From assembly GCA_041402005.1 (NCBI GenBank), contig JAWKTB010000002.1, positions 434,001 through 498,000 on the forward strand: DNA of 64,000 nt. Reading direction: 5' to 3'. Each line of letters starts with the position of its first letter. The first letter of the stretch is position 1. The DNA comes from JAJRXR01 sp041402005 (GTDB taxonomy: Bacteria > Planctomycetota > Phycisphaerae > Phycisphaerales > UBA1924). Shown piece by piece: positions 16,704 through 25,654 of the stretch. The position numbers were made by a program, and so were the translations under genes. Under the pieces are notes generated by a model that was not told where the DNA came from, searched no databases, and worked only from the letters and a program-made list of their open reading frames with translations.

Positions 16704-17662
16704 CCCTCCCGCATCGTCTCGATGACGCCCGGGATCTCGTCGCCCAACTCGCGCGCGAGCATCCCAGCGGACGCGTGCTCGCGGTCCGTCCACACCTCGC
16801 CCGCGATCGCGTGGGCTTCGACGCCGACGCGGGCCGCGTCGTAAAGGTCGAGCGGCTTGCCCTTGGGGCGGGGCATCGTGACGCTCCCGATCGCGGCGGG
16901 GCCCTTGGCGACGAACTGCGCGATCAGCGCCCCGATCACGCCCGAGAGGACGTCGCCCGTGCCGCCGGTCGAGAGGACGGGTCGCCCGCGCGTGCAGGTC
17001 CACGCCCGGGCGCCGTCGGAGACGACGCTGTGGCGCCCCTTGAGGACGACGACGACGCCGAGGCGACGGGCCAACTCCGCCGCGGCCTCGACCCGCTGCG
17101 ACTCGTCCGTCGGATCGAGGCGGATGCTGAGCGAATCCGCGAGGCGCCGATACTCGCCCGGGTGGGGTGTGAGCACGCACGACGCGCGGATCGCGCGGGG
17201 CGCCTCGCCGACGTTCGCCAGCGCGTTGAGCCCGTCGGCGTCCAGCACGACCGGCGCTTCTGCCTGCCCGACGCAGCGCAGCACGAGTGACTCGACCTCG
17301 TCGCCCGAGCCCATGCCGGGTCCGACGATGAGGCACGAGGTCTGCCCGAGCTGGGCATCGAGCGTCTGGGCCGCGGCGTGGGGGCGGATCCGCCCGGCGT
17401 CGTCACACTCGATGGGCACGCCCGTCGCCTCGGGGAGCGTCGCGAGGGCGGCGTCGAGCACGGGCGCCGGCGCCATGATCCGCGCCAAGCCGACGCCCGC
17501 GCGGATCGCGCCCCGCGCCGCCAGCGCCGGCGCCCCGATCATCCGAAGGCCCCCGGGCGCGGCCGACCCCCCGACGACCAGCACCGTCCCGAACACGCCC
17601 TTGTGCGCGTCGTCGGGCCGGCGTGGCAGCCTGGGCAGCGGCGTGTCGTCGCCCTGGGTCAT
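16700..17662 (-). CDS. nnrD: ADP/ATP-dependent NAD(P)H-hydrate dehydratase
   Basis: Repairs damaged NAD(P)HX by nucleotide-dependent dehydration, in concert with the epimerase encoded at 27552-28301. Ribokinase-like fold: VLVVGGSAAPGGLRMIGAPALAARGAIRAG is read here as a GGS...GA-type substrate-binding start, then VGPGMG, VVLDADGLNAL, LTPHPGEYRRL, VVVLKGRHSVVSD and the catalytic STGGTGDVLSGVIGAL motif. The common fusion of both activities in one protein is not used here. ATG 17662 is preferred over an upstream in-frame start because a TAGCAT box lies 7 nt before it. Divergent from tatD. Confidence 0.93.
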   Translation of the reverse strand: MTQGDDTPLPRLPRRPDDAHKGVFGTVLVVGGSAAPGGLRMIGAPALAARGAIRAGVGLARIMAPAPVLDAALATLPEATGVPIECDDAGRIRPHAAAQTLDAQLGQTSCLIVGPGMGSGDEVESLVLRCVGQAEAPVVLDADGLNALANVGEAPRAIRASCVLTPHPGEYRRLADSLSIRLDPTDESQRVEAAAELARRLGVVVVLKGRHSVVSDGARAWTCTRGRPVLSTGGTGDVLSGVIGALIAQFVAKGPAAIGSVTMPRPKGKPLDLYDAARVGVEAHAIAGEVWTDREHASAGMLARELGDEIPGVIETMREG

Positions 17663-17669
17663 CGCGCCG

Positions 17670-17675
17670 ATGCTA
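17670..17675 (-). promoter_or_regulatory. -10-like box TAGCAT for nnrD
   Basis: TAGCAT on the minus strand, 7 nt before the nnrD ATG; leaderless geometry, no -35 hexamer recognised. Confidence 0.45.
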
Positions 17676-17717
17676 CCCGCCCGATCGCGCGCCCGCCCCG
17701 GGGCGCTTCCCGCCCCG

Positions 17718-17723
17718 TATCCT
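17718..17723 (+). promoter_or_regulatory. -10-like box TATCCT for tatD
   Basis: TATCCT, 7 nt before the tatD GTG at 17731. Same box sequence and nearly the same spacing as at rnhA. Confidence 0.5.
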
Positions 17724-17730
17724 CCCACCG

Positions 17731-18534
17731 GTGATCGACACGCACTGCCACCTGACCTTCCCCGACTTCGCCGGGCGGATCGACGAGGTGCTCGACGAGG
17801 CCCGGGGGCTGGGCGTCACGGGCGCGATCACGATCTCGACCACCTCGCACGACGCCGAGGCGATCCGCAACGTCGTGGACTCGCACGACAACGTCTGGTG
17901 CTCCGCCGGCGTCCACCCCCTGTACTCCGACAAGGGCCCGCACGACTGGGACGCGATCCATCGCCTGGCCCGGCACCCCAAGTGCGTCGCCTTCGGCGAG
18001 CTGGGCCTGGACAACCACTATTCGAAGCCGCCGAGCGAGGTGCAGCGCCGGGTCCTTGCCGACCAGCTCGCCCGCCTGGAGCAGTGGAAGTCCGAGGGGC
18101 TCGCGAAGCCCGTCGTGCTGCATTGCCGGGAGGCGTTCGACGACCTGATCCCGATCCTGCGTGAGACGAGCCTGGACCCGTCCCGCTTCGTCTTCCACTG
18201 TTTCACCGGCACGCCCGAGGACGCGCGCAAGGCTCTGGACTTCGGCGCCATGATCTCGTTCACGGGCGTCGTGACGTACAAGAATGCGCCCGAGGTCGCC
18301 GAGGCCGCGGCCCTCGTCCCACTCGACCGGATCATGTGCGAGACCGACGCCCCGTTCCTGTCGCCCGAGCCCAAGCGGGGTGTGCGACCCTGTGTGCCGG
18401 GGTTCACGCGCTACACCGCCGAGCACGTCGCCAAGATCAAGGGCCTTCCCTTCAACGAGTTCCACAGCGCGATCAACGCGAACACGGAGCGGTTCTTCGG
18501 CATCCAGATTCCGCAAGGCTCGGGGCGCGCATGA
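17731..18534 (+). CDS. tatD: TatD family metal-dependent deoxyribonuclease
   Basis: Cytoplasmic metallo-hydrolase of the TatD/YcfH family (3'-5' exonuclease, DNA repair or turnover). The TIM-barrel metal ligands are clear: IDTHCHLTF at the N-terminus, Glu in FGELGLD, VLHCREAFDD, FHCFTGTPED and the C-terminal ETDAPFLSPEP. The length of 267 residues is typical. The GTG start directly precedes IDTHCHL, leaving no room for any N-terminal extension, and follows a TATCCT box. Overlaps lgt by 4 nt (ATGA), so the two are translationally coupled. Confidence 0.95.
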   Translation: MIDTHCHLTFPDFAGRIDEVLDEARGLGVTGAITISTTSHDAEAIRNVVDSHDNVWCSAGVHPLYSDKGPHDWDAIHRLARHPKCVAFGELGLDNHYSKPPSEVQRRVLADQLARLEQWKSEGLAKPVVLHCREAFDDLIPILRETSLDPSRFVFHCFTGTPEDARKALDFGAMISFTGVVTYKNAPEVAEAAALVPLDRIMCETDAPFLSPEPKRGVRPCVPGFTRYTAEHVAKIKGLPFNEFHSAINANTERFFGIQIPQGSGRA

Positions 18535-19685
18535 CCACGCCCGTCCCAATTCCCGCGTCATCTCCCCCCACCGACCTCGGCGGGTGGTTCCACGACATCT
18601 CTCCCTACGTCCTGCGCTTCAGCGAGGACTTCGGCATCCGCTGGTACGGCCTCTCCTACATCGCCGGTTTCGTCATCGCCTACGTCCTCCTCCGATGGCT
18701 CTCCAAGCGCGGCTTCACCCCGATCCCCAAGGAACGCGTCTTCGACGCCATCGTCGTCCTCGTCATGGGCACCGTGCTCGGCGGACGCCTCGGGTACATC
18801 CTCATCTATAAGCCCAGTCTCCTCTGGACTTTCTCGCACACCCCGCCCTGGTGGAGCGCCCTCGCGATCAACAACGGCGGCATGGCCTCGCACGGCGCCT
18901 TCATCGGCCTCATCATCGCCGCCTGGTGGGTCTCCCGAGGCTTCAAGGACGAGCAAGGAAATCGCATCGGCGCCTGCCCGCCCCTGCACGTCATGGACCT
19001 GCTCTCACTGCTCGGCATGGCGGGTTATTCGATCGGACGCGTCGCCAACTTCATCAACGGCGAGCTGCTTGGGCGCATCGTCGCCGCCCCCGGCGAGCAC
19101 GCCCCCTGGTGGGGCGTCCGCTTCCCCCAGGAGATCCTCACCGATCACCGCCCGGAGCTGACCTTCGAGCAGCAGCTCCGCCTCGACGCCCTCATCGACG
19201 AGTTCGCCCACCAGGGCGACACCATCCCGCAGGCTTCCCAGCGCGTCCTCGACGCCCTGTGGCGGGGCGCCCCCGACGTCCAGGCCCGACTCGAACCGCT
19301 CATCTCCGCCCGACATCCTTCGCAGCTCTACCAGTCGCTCGAGGGCGTGATCGTCGGCCTCATCGTCTGGTGGATCGCGCGTAAGCCGCGCCTGCCGGGC
19401 GTGATCGGGTGCTGGTTCCTCATCACCTACGGCGCCGCCCGGATCACAACCGAGATCTGGCGCCTGCCCGACGACCATCTCAAAGTGCAGCGTCCCCTCG
19501 GCCTCTCACGCGGGCAGTGGCTCAGCGCCGCGATGATCCTTGCGGGCGCCTTCATCCTGACGATCATCACGAAGCGTGGCGGCGCCAAGATGGGCGGATG
19601 GCGCCACCCCACGCCAACTCCCCCGAGCCCCTCCACCCGCGCCGCCGACGAGCAACGCGAGTCGGTGGGTCAATCCGCGCCCTGA
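18531..19685 (+). CDS. lgt: Prolipoprotein diacylglyceryl transferase
   Basis: Integral membrane enzyme that moves diacylglycerol from phosphatidylglycerol to the lipobox Cys of prolipoproteins. Conserved segments: IRWYGLSYIAGF, GGRLGYILIY, NNGGMASHGAFIGL, the signature GRVANFINGELLGR, and RHPSQLYQSLEG, with several hydrophobic helices. At 384 residues it is longer than usual because of a ~60-residue polar insert after the signature (HRPELTFEQQLRLDALIDE onward) and a Pro/Ser-rich tail. Translationally coupled to tatD. Its client lipoproteins in this window include the hydrolase at 20750 and the sugar-binding protein at 57686. Confidence 0.95.
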   Translation: MTTPVPIPASSPPTDLGGWFHDISPYVLRFSEDFGIRWYGLSYIAGFVIAYVLLRWLSKRGFTPIPKERVFDAIVVLVMGTVLGGRLGYILIYKPSLLWTFSHTPPWWSALAINNGGMASHGAFIGLIIAAWWVSRGFKDEQGNRIGACPPLHVMDLLSLLGMAGYSIGRVANFINGELLGRIVAAPGEHAPWWGVRFPQEILTDHRPELTFEQQLRLDALIDEFAHQGDTIPQASQRVLDALWRGAPDVQARLEPLISARHPSQLYQSLEGVIVGLIVWWIARKPRLPGVIGCWFLITYGAARITTEIWRLPDDHLKVQRPLGLSRGQWLSAAMILAGAFILTIITKRGGAKMGGWRHPTPTPPSPSTRAADEQRESVGQSAP

Positions 19686-20725
19686 ACGTCCTTCTCACGC
19701 CCCAGGTGCGCGACCCCGAGCGTCGCCCCGAACCCGAGCGCCGCCATCCCCAGCGCCCCCAGCACGTGCCAGACGCTCGGCGTGAAGTACGCCTCGTCCC
19801 AGTCCTTGGGCTTGATCTCGTGGAGCGTCTCCTCGGTCACGACCTGGCCCCGGAACTCCGAGCCGACCTCGGGCGCCACGCCCTCTTTGAATGGGTAGAG
19901 CCCCAACGGCGCCGCCAGCAGCAGGCCCAGCAGCACGCCCACCGTCGCCTTCTCGAACTTGTGGAAGACGACGCGGAGGACATTCGTCACGACGACGACG
20001 CCGAGCACGACGCCGATCCCGACGGGCACGATCACGTGCATCTGATCGATCACGCCCCCGACGTCGCCCGCGACCGCGGCGTCCTTGGCGCTGCCGATCG
20101 CGTCCAGGATCGGGCGGTACTGGCCCAGGATCAGGAGCAGGTAGGCGCCGGAGATGCCGGGCAGGATCATCGCGCTGGCCCCCGCGGCGCCCGCGACGAC
20201 GAGGATCGCCGCGTTCGTGCTCGCCCCACCCCCGCCCCCGCCGAACTCCTGGGCGACGACGACCCCCGCCATCGCCAGCGCCCCCGCGACCAGCCCGCCC
20301 CAGACCGCGGGCGTGAAGGGCCTGCCCATGCGCACCAGCACGGGCGCCCCGCCGAGCGTCAGCCCGATGAACAGCGCGTACATCCCCCAGCGGAAGTGGA
20401 CGAGCGCCCCAGAGACCACGGAGGAAAGCGACACGATCGCCGCCAACGCCGCCAGGACGATGACGCCGACGAGCACGATGGAGTCCATCCTGAAGCGGAG
20501 GCGTGTGAGGTCGCTGACGCCGTCGATGAAGCGCCGATAGACGCCCGTCGCGACGAGCATGGTCCCGCCCGAGATGCCAGGGACGAGGTTGGCCAGGCCC
20601 ATGAGGACCCCGCCGATGGCCGCTCGCGCGAGCAGACCCGGGCCCAGGGCGTCCTCGGACGTCCGCGAAGCGGCGTCGTCCTCGCGTTCCGGGGGGCGTT
20701 GGTCTGATTCGGGTGGGTGACCCAT
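19670..20725 (-). CDS. DUF368 family polytopic membrane protein
   Basis: Begins with a polar, acidic ~30-residue N-terminus, then about eight hydrophobic helices. Two repeat-like segments carry the family signature: LANLVPGISGGTMLVATGVY near the start and ILPGISGAYLLLILGQY in the middle. DUF368 proteins have been linked to undecaprenyl-phosphate recycling/flipping (PopT-type); applying that to this protein is inference. A C-terminal polar loop precedes the last helix. The stop codon overlaps the convergent end of lgt by 16 nt, and the start lies only 24 nt from the divergent hydrolase start. Confidence 0.88.
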   Translation of the reverse strand: MGHPPESDQRPPEREDDAASRTSEDALGPGLLARAAIGGVLMGLANLVPGISGGTMLVATGVYRRFIDGVSDLTRLRFRMDSIVLVGVIVLAALAAIVSLSSVVSGALVHFRWGMYALFIGLTLGGAPVLVRMGRPFTPAVWGGLVAGALAMAGVVVAQEFGGGGGGASTNAAILVVAGAAGASAMILPGISGAYLLLILGQYRPILDAIGSAKDAAVAGDVGGVIDQMHVIVPVGIGVVLGVVVVTNVLRVVFHKFEKATVGVLLGLLLAAPLGLYPFKEGVAPEVGSEFRGQVVTEETLHEIKPKDWDEAYFTPSVWHVLGALGMAALGFGATLGVAHLGREKDVQGAD

Positions 20726-20737
20726 GCGTCTGCTCTC

Positions 20738-20743
20738 TATGAT
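20738..20743 (+). promoter_or_regulatory. -10-like box TATGAT for the lipoprotein hydrolase
   Basis: TATGAT, close to the sigma-70 -10 consensus, 6 nt before ATG 20750. Its -35 region would fall inside the first codons of the divergent DUF368 gene. Confidence 0.55.
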
Positions 20744-20749
20744 CGGCCG

Positions 20750-22159
20750 ATGATGGAGCGGGCCATTGTTCGCCCCCGGAAGGGCGTCGGAATGCGCATC
20801 AGACGCGCCACACAGCCACCCCTCACGACCCGCGCGATCGGTCTTTTCGCCTCGATGCTGCTCGCCCTGCCCGGGTGCGTCGCGATCCAGGCCCCGGCCC
20901 GGATGGCGGGCGTCGACGCCACGACCTCGCCCGCGATCGACGAGGACGTCATCGAGGCGGTCACGCCCATGAAGTGGTCGGAGCGCTGGGGGCGCGAGGG
21001 CCAGCGCGTCCAGGGCGTGATCGCCCCGGTCGAGGGGCCGATCGACGACCTGCGGGGCGTCCGCCTGGGCGAGCACCACCAGATGCGCACGCCCGAGGAG
21101 GAGCGCGGGCCGGTCGAGCGACTCGCCCAGGGGGAGAAGGGCGTGGGGCTGTACCGGTTTCGTGCCGAGGGCCCCGGCGCGTTCGTCTTCGTCAAGCGGT
21201 ACGAGGATCCCGATCACCCGCGCACGAACGAGGAGCTGGAGCGCCTCCTGACCGACGCCGACGAGCCGGCGGAGATCTTCCGGTACGTTTCCGCCGAGTC
21301 CGCGCCCCCCGTCGACGGCGTCCCCCACGTCGAGATCGAGCGCACCTGGTTCGCCCGGTACGACGCCTTCACGCCCCAGTCCAAGGGCCTGATCGTCCTT
21401 CTGCCCGGCATGTTCGGCACGCCCGAGCCGGTCGTCGAGTCCACGGTCCGCTACTTCCGGGGCCAGGGGTGGGAGGTGCTCCGCATGCTCTCGCACCCCT
21501 CCCGGTTCACCGAGCTGATCTCGCTCGAGATCGAGCCGGGCGAGTCGGACGACTGGACGAAGAAGTGGGGGCGCGTGATCGCGGCCCTCTTCCGGGACAA
21601 GGCCGAGGAAATGGCCTACGCGACCGAGGGCGCGGTGCTCCACGCCCTCGACGTCCGCCCGAACCTAAAGGACTCGCCGCACGTGCTCGTTTCCATGAGT
21701 GGCGGGGCGATGCTCACGCCGACCGTGTATGCGAGGGCGCCCGACCTCTACGACGCGACGGTCCTGATCGCCGGCGGGAGCGACATCCTCGAGATCATCC
21801 TCGACAGCAATTACTCGGACAGCATCGACTCCCTGCGGGTCGCCTGGAAGGGGCGCCGCCCGACGCGCCACGAGATCGACGAGTGGACGCAGGAGTACCT
21901 GCGCTACGCCCCGTTCGACCCGTACCACACCGCCGACGCGATGCGGGGCTCGCCCGTGCTGATGCTGCACGCCTCGAAGGACAAGGCGGTGCCCGCCGAC
22001 ATGGGCGAGGAGCTGTGGCGGCGCCTGGGTCGCCCGGAGCGCTGGGTCTACCCGGTCGGGCACGAGCTGATCTTCCTCTTCCTGCCCACGCAGCTCGAGC
22101 GGATCGAGCAGTGGATCGAGGCGAACGTGCCGGCTCTTGCCCCCGAGGACGATTCGTGA
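20750..22159 (+). CDS. Lipoprotein alpha/beta hydrolase
   Basis: Predicted envelope lipoprotein: basic n-region, hydrophobic core AIGLFASMLLALPGC with an LPGC lipobox. The mature part is an alpha/beta hydrolase: SKGLIVLLPGMFGTPEPV (oxyanion strand), nucleophile elbow LVSMSGGAML, acid Asp in LHASKDKAVP, and His in YPVGHELIF. The elbow has Ser where the first Gly of GxSxG is usual. The substrate is unknown (ester, peptide or lipid). I chose ATG 20750 because of the TATGAT box 6 nt upstream; ATG 20792 would give a shorter signal peptide and cannot be excluded. Its TGA overlaps the GTG of the next gene. Confidence 0.8.
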   Translation: MMERAIVRPRKGVGMRIRRATQPPLTTRAIGLFASMLLALPGCVAIQAPARMAGVDATTSPAIDEDVIEAVTPMKWSERWGREGQRVQGVIAPVEGPIDDLRGVRLGEHHQMRTPEEERGPVERLAQGEKGVGLYRFRAEGPGAFVFVKRYEDPDHPRTNEELERLLTDADEPAEIFRYVSAESAPPVDGVPHVEIERTWFARYDAFTPQSKGLIVLLPGMFGTPEPVVESTVRYFRGQGWEVLRMLSHPSRFTELISLEIEPGESDDWTKKWGRVIAALFRDKAEEMAYATEGAVLHALDVRPNLKDSPHVLVSMSGGAMLTPTVYARAPDLYDATVLIAGGSDILEIILDSNYSDSIDSLRVAWKGRRPTRHEIDEWTQEYLRYAPFDPYHTADAMRGSPVLMLHASKDKAVPADMGEELWRRLGRPERWVYPVGHELIFLFLPTQLERIEQWIEANVPALAPEDDS

Positions 22160-23130
22160 GCCGGGCGCTCCCGGTCCCGATCACGGCTCGGGCGCAGCTG
22201 GGCGTCGCCCTGAGCCCGTACCACCTGGCGACGCGCGAGCTGCCCGCGATGGCGGCGGCGTTGCTCGCCGACCGCGTCGTCACCCTGCTCCCACTGCCCC
22301 CGGGCGACGAGTCGCACGCGCGGGCGCACGCCGAGCAGAGCCCCGCGTACGCGGGTGTCATGGAGGCGTGGTCGTGGTCGGCGCCACTCTGGGAGGAGGG
22401 CGTGCTGGGCGCGCGCCTGCACGACGACGACGCCGGACGCGACCTGCGAGACGTCCTCGCCCTCCTCGAATCGCGTGACGAGCTGGCCGAGCTGCGTCCC
22501 TTCATCGAGGGACGCGCCGGCGGGCTCGACCCGAGGACGTGGCTCGACGGCGTCGCGCGAGACCTGATCCGGGGTGGGCCGGACCCGGGCTGGTGTGTGC
22601 CCCTCGCCGCGGCGATGGACCGCTTCGCCGCGAGGCACGGCCTGGCCGCCGCCCGCGCCGCCCCGACCTCGATGGCCCAGCGCGCCGAGGAGCGATTGTC
22701 GCGTCGCGTCTTCGCGTTCGCGGCTCCCATGCTCGCCCAGGCGCCGGGCGAGCGGATCGTCGAGGCGAGACGGACGTTGGGCGCGCCCCTTGGCGCCCTC
22801 CGCGCGCGCATGTCCGAGGCGTTCGCGGCGGCGATCGAGGGAGACGAGACGTCGAGTCAGGACGCCGCCCTCCGCCTCGCCTCCGACGCCTTCGCCCAGG
22901 CATTCCAGGATGCGAAGGAGGAGCTGACGCGTACGCCCGACGACGAGGACGACCCGAGAGTCCTGGAGGCGATGGTGTCGGTCACGGGCGTCCTGCTCCC
23001 CTCGGACGCGGCGGTCCGCTCCAGCCTCGTCGCCCTCCGACGCGCGCGAGGACGGGGCACGCCCCCACGCTCGAACGGCACGCCGCCCGCATGGACTGCC
23101 GCGCTCGTCTTCCGCCGGATCGGTCGCTGA
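22156..23130 (+). CDS. Conserved-looking cytoplasmic protein, function unknown
   Basis: 324 residues, Ala/Arg-rich, with no signal peptide or membrane helix and no motif I can assign. The codon pattern matches neighbouring genes (GC-rich third positions). The GTG start overlaps the stop of the lipoprotein hydrolase (GTGA), so expression is coupled to it and a joint role is likely. A palindromic repeat follows directly after the stop. Confidence 0.65.
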   Translation: MSRALPVPITARAQLGVALSPYHLATRELPAMAAALLADRVVTLLPLPPGDESHARAHAEQSPAYAGVMEAWSWSAPLWEEGVLGARLHDDDAGRDLRDVLALLESRDELAELRPFIEGRAGGLDPRTWLDGVARDLIRGGPDPGWCVPLAAAMDRFAARHGLAAARAAPTSMAQRAEERLSRRVFAFAAPMLAQAPGERIVEARRTLGAPLGALRARMSEAFAAAIEGDETSSQDAALRLASDAFAQAFQDAKEELTRTPDDEDDPRVLEAMVSVTGVLLPSDAAVRSSLVALRRARGRGTPPRSNGTPPAWTAALVFRRIGR

Positions 23131-23173
23131 GCCCCTCCCTCTCCCCCCCGGGGAGAGGGCCGGGGTGAGGGGC
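23131..23173. repeat. GC-rich palindromic repeat (copy 2, intergenic)
   Basis: Begins right after the stop of the upstream gene: CTCCCTCTCCCCCCCGGGG, then GAGAGGGCCGGGGTGAGGGG. Read in reverse complement it matches the element at 4485-4519 inside purL over most of its length. Placed directly behind a stop codon, it could also act as a hairpin at the mRNA 3' end; a T-rich run (TCTCTTTTTT, 23181-23190) follows on the plus strand. Confidence 0.7.
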
Positions 23174-23207
23174 TCCGTATTCTCTTTTTTCTTCTTCCCT
23201 CCCTCCG

Positions 23208-23265
23208 CCTCAGCTTCATCTCGCGAGCTTCCGCTCGCGTCTGGGATCCGCGTCTGGCGCTGAGG
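23208..23265. repeat. Nested inverted repeat with CGCGAGC/GCTCGCG core
   Basis: CGCGAGC (23222-23228), TTCC, GCTCGCG (23233-23239) form a perfect hairpin nested inside CCTCAGC (23208-23214) / GCTGAGG (23259-23265). The core resembles the larger inverted repeat at 35734-35787, suggesting a dispersed family. Confidence 0.55.
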
Positions 23266-23299
23266 CTCTGGCGTCTCTAGCATCGCCTCCGGAGCGCCG

Positions 23300-25645
23300 A
23301 TGCCCCACGCCCAGCCCCGACACGCCAACCGACTCGCGGGCGAGACCAGCCCCTACCTCCTGCAGCATGCGCACAACCCGGTGGACTGGTTTGCCTGGGG
23401 CGAGGAGGCGTTCACCGAGGCCAGGCGGCGCGACGTTCCGATCTTCCTCTCGATCGGGTACTCGACCTGCTATTGGTGCCATGTCATGGAGCGCGAGAGC
23501 TTCGAGGACGAGGCGACCGCCGCCCTCATGAACGACAGGTTCGTCTGCGTCAAGGTCGACCGCGAGGAGCGCCCCGACGTCGACGACCTGTACATGACCG
23601 CGACGCAGATCATGACCGGGCGGGGGGGCTGGCCTATGAGCAGCTTCCTCGAGCCCGAGTCACTCCGCCCGTTCTGGTGCGGCACGTACTTCCCCAGAGA
23701 GCCCCGCCAGGGGTTGCCCGCGTTTACGCAGGTGCTCGAGGGCATCGCTCGCGCCTGGAAGACACAACGCGAGGACGTGCTCGCGCAGGGCGAGCAGGTC
23801 GCGGGTGCGGTCCGCGAGGCGCTGGGCGGCGAGGCGGAGCCGACGCCCGTCGGGCGCGCGCACGTCTCGGGCGCCATCGAGGGCCTGCTTCGCACCGTCG
23901 ACCGGACCAACGGCGGGTTCGGGGGCGCGCCCAAGTTCCCGCAGCCGGCCAACCTCATGCTCTTGCTCGATGCGCGCGAGGGCGCCGAGGGCGACACGCT
24001 CGCCGCGATCGACGCCAGTGTGCGCACGACGCTGGACCGCATGGCCCTGGGCGGGATGTTCGACCAGGTCGGGGGCGGGTTTCACCGCTACTCGACCGAC
24101 GCGATCTGGCTCGTGCCGCACTTCGAGAAGATGCTGTACGACCAGGCGCAGCTGGTCATCGCGTACGCGCGGGCCGCGACGGTCTACGCCGACGAGTTCT
24201 ATGGGCGCATCGTCCGGCGCACGCTTGACTACGTCCTGCGCGAGATGACGCCTTCTTCGGAGCCCGGTGCTGGCGGGTTCTTCTCTGCTCAGGACGCCGA
24301 GGTGGACGGGCGTGAGGGCCTGAACTATCTCTGGACGCCCGAGGAGGTGCGTGGGGCGCTGCCCGCGGACGACGCCGAGCTTGCGATCAAGCTGTACGGG
24401 CTCGACAAGGGCGCGAACTTCCGCGACCCGCACCACCGGGACGAAGCGGCCCGCACCATCCTCTCACTTCGAGACCGCCCGGAGCGCCTGGCGGGCGCCT
24501 TGGGAATGACGCCGAACGATCTGTGCGCCAAGCTCGACTCAATCAATGAGAAGCTGTACAGCGTGCGCGCTCAGCGAAAGCAGCCCCACCTCGACGACAA
24601 GGTGATCGTCTCGTGGAACGCGATGATGATCGAGGCCCTGGTCGCGGGGACGAGCTTGACGGGGGATGCCCGGTACCACGAGGGCGCCGAGCGCGCGGGG
24701 ACGCACATCCTGACCCGGATGCGCGCGCCGGACGGGACACTGCTCCGCGTCGCGCGCGGGGGCAAGGCCAAGACGCCGGCGTTCCTGGAAGATCACGCCG
24801 CCCTGATCCGGGCGCTGGTCGCGCTGCATGCGTCCCCGTTCGCGGCAGGGGATCAGCGGCTTCGTGACGCCGTGGAGATCGCGGACCTCGCCGAAGCAGC
24901 CTTCGCCGCCCCCGGCGGTGGGTACTTCGATACGCGCGAGGGACAGGGTGATCTTTTCGTGCGCACGCGTTCGACCTACGACGGCGCGATCCCGTGCGGG
25001 TCGTCGCTCATGCTCGGGGCGCTGCTCATGCTTCACGATGCGACGGGCGAGGGTCGCTTCCTCGACCGGGCGGTCGGCGCCCTGTCCTCGCTGAGCCCCC
25101 GCCTCGCGCGATCGCCCGTCGCCGTCGTCGAGGCGACGCGCCAACTGCTCCGCATGCTCCGCTCGCCCGTGCTCGCAGGGCGGATGACGCTCGATGAGCC
25201 TCAGCGATTCGTCACGAACGACGCCGCCCCGTTTCCGGTGGAAGTCCTCGCCAGCGCGGACACGATCGAGGTCGCGCCCGACCGCCCGGCGTCGTTCCGG
25301 CTCCGCCTCGAGATCAAGGACGCCTACCACATCGTCGCCGCCGACCCGGGCGAGGGAGGGCGAGGCTTGATCCCGCTGCGCGTCGGGCTGGTCCGGGGCC
25401 AGGGCGTCGCGGTGTACGCCGACTATCCGGCGGGCGAGGCGTTCGACCCCGGCATCCCGGGCGTCGGCGATATCCGCGTTCATCACGGCGTCATCGAGTT
25501 CGACGTCGCGATCGAGCACGCGCCGGGCGTCGGCCCGAGCACGGGCGACCCGATCCTCGGCGTCACGTTCCAGGCCTGCACCCAGACCGAGTGCCTTGAG
25601 CCGCGGACGTTGGAGCTTGGCGTCGAGATCGACGTGAGCGACTGA
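23300..25645 (+). CDS. DUF255 thioredoxin-like / six-hairpin protein (YyaL/SPATA20 family) with DsbD-alpha-like tail
   Basis: 781 residues. N-terminal HANRLAGETSPYLLQHAHNPVDW is the family signature (given here for recognition as NRLAGETSPYLLQHAHNPVD), followed by a thioredoxin-like region with a CYWC pair in STCYWCHVMERESFED and GGWPMSSFL. The middle ~350 residues are an alpha/alpha-barrel resembling N-acylglucosamine 2-epimerases (GGFGGAPKFPQP, GGMFDQVGGGFHRYS, VPHFEKMLYDQA). The last ~130 residues look like the N-terminal alpha domain of DsbD (IEVAPDRPASFRLRLEI, Cys pair in FQACTQTECLEP). No signal peptide is visible, so the Dsb-like module would be cytoplasmic, which is odd. Biochemical role of the family is not settled. 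Convergent with truD (9-bp gap). Confidence 0.88.
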   Translation: MPHAQPRHANRLAGETSPYLLQHAHNPVDWFAWGEEAFTEARRRDVPIFLSIGYSTCYWCHVMERESFEDEATAALMNDRFVCVKVDREERPDVDDLYMTATQIMTGRGGWPMSSFLEPESLRPFWCGTYFPREPRQGLPAFTQVLEGIARAWKTQREDVLAQGEQVAGAVREALGGEAEPTPVGRAHVSGAIEGLLRTVDRTNGGFGGAPKFPQPANLMLLLDAREGAEGDTLAAIDASVRTTLDRMALGGMFDQVGGGFHRYSTDAIWLVPHFEKMLYDQAQLVIAYARAATVYADEFYGRIVRRTLDYVLREMTPSSEPGAGGFFSAQDAEVDGREGLNYLWTPEEVRGALPADDAELAIKLYGLDKGANFRDPHHRDEAARTILSLRDRPERLAGALGMTPNDLCAKLDSINEKLYSVRAQRKQPHLDDKVIVSWNAMMIEALVAGTSLTGDARYHEGAERAGTHILTRMRAPDGTLLRVARGGKAKTPAFLEDHAALIRALVALHASPFAAGDQRLRDAVEIADLAEAAFAAPGGGYFDTREGQGDLFVRTRSTYDGAIPCGSSLMLGALLMLHDATGEGRFLDRAVGALSSLSPRLARSPVAVVEATRQLLRMLRSPVLAGRMTLDEPQRFVTNDAAPFPVEVLASADTIEVAPDRPASFRLRLEIKDAYHIVAADPGEGGRGLIPLRVGLVRGQGVAVYADYPAGEAFDPGIPGVGDIRVHHGVIEFDVAIEHAPGVGPSTGDPILGVTFQACTQTECLEPRTLELGVEIDVSD

Positions 25646-25654
25646 GTGGGCTGG

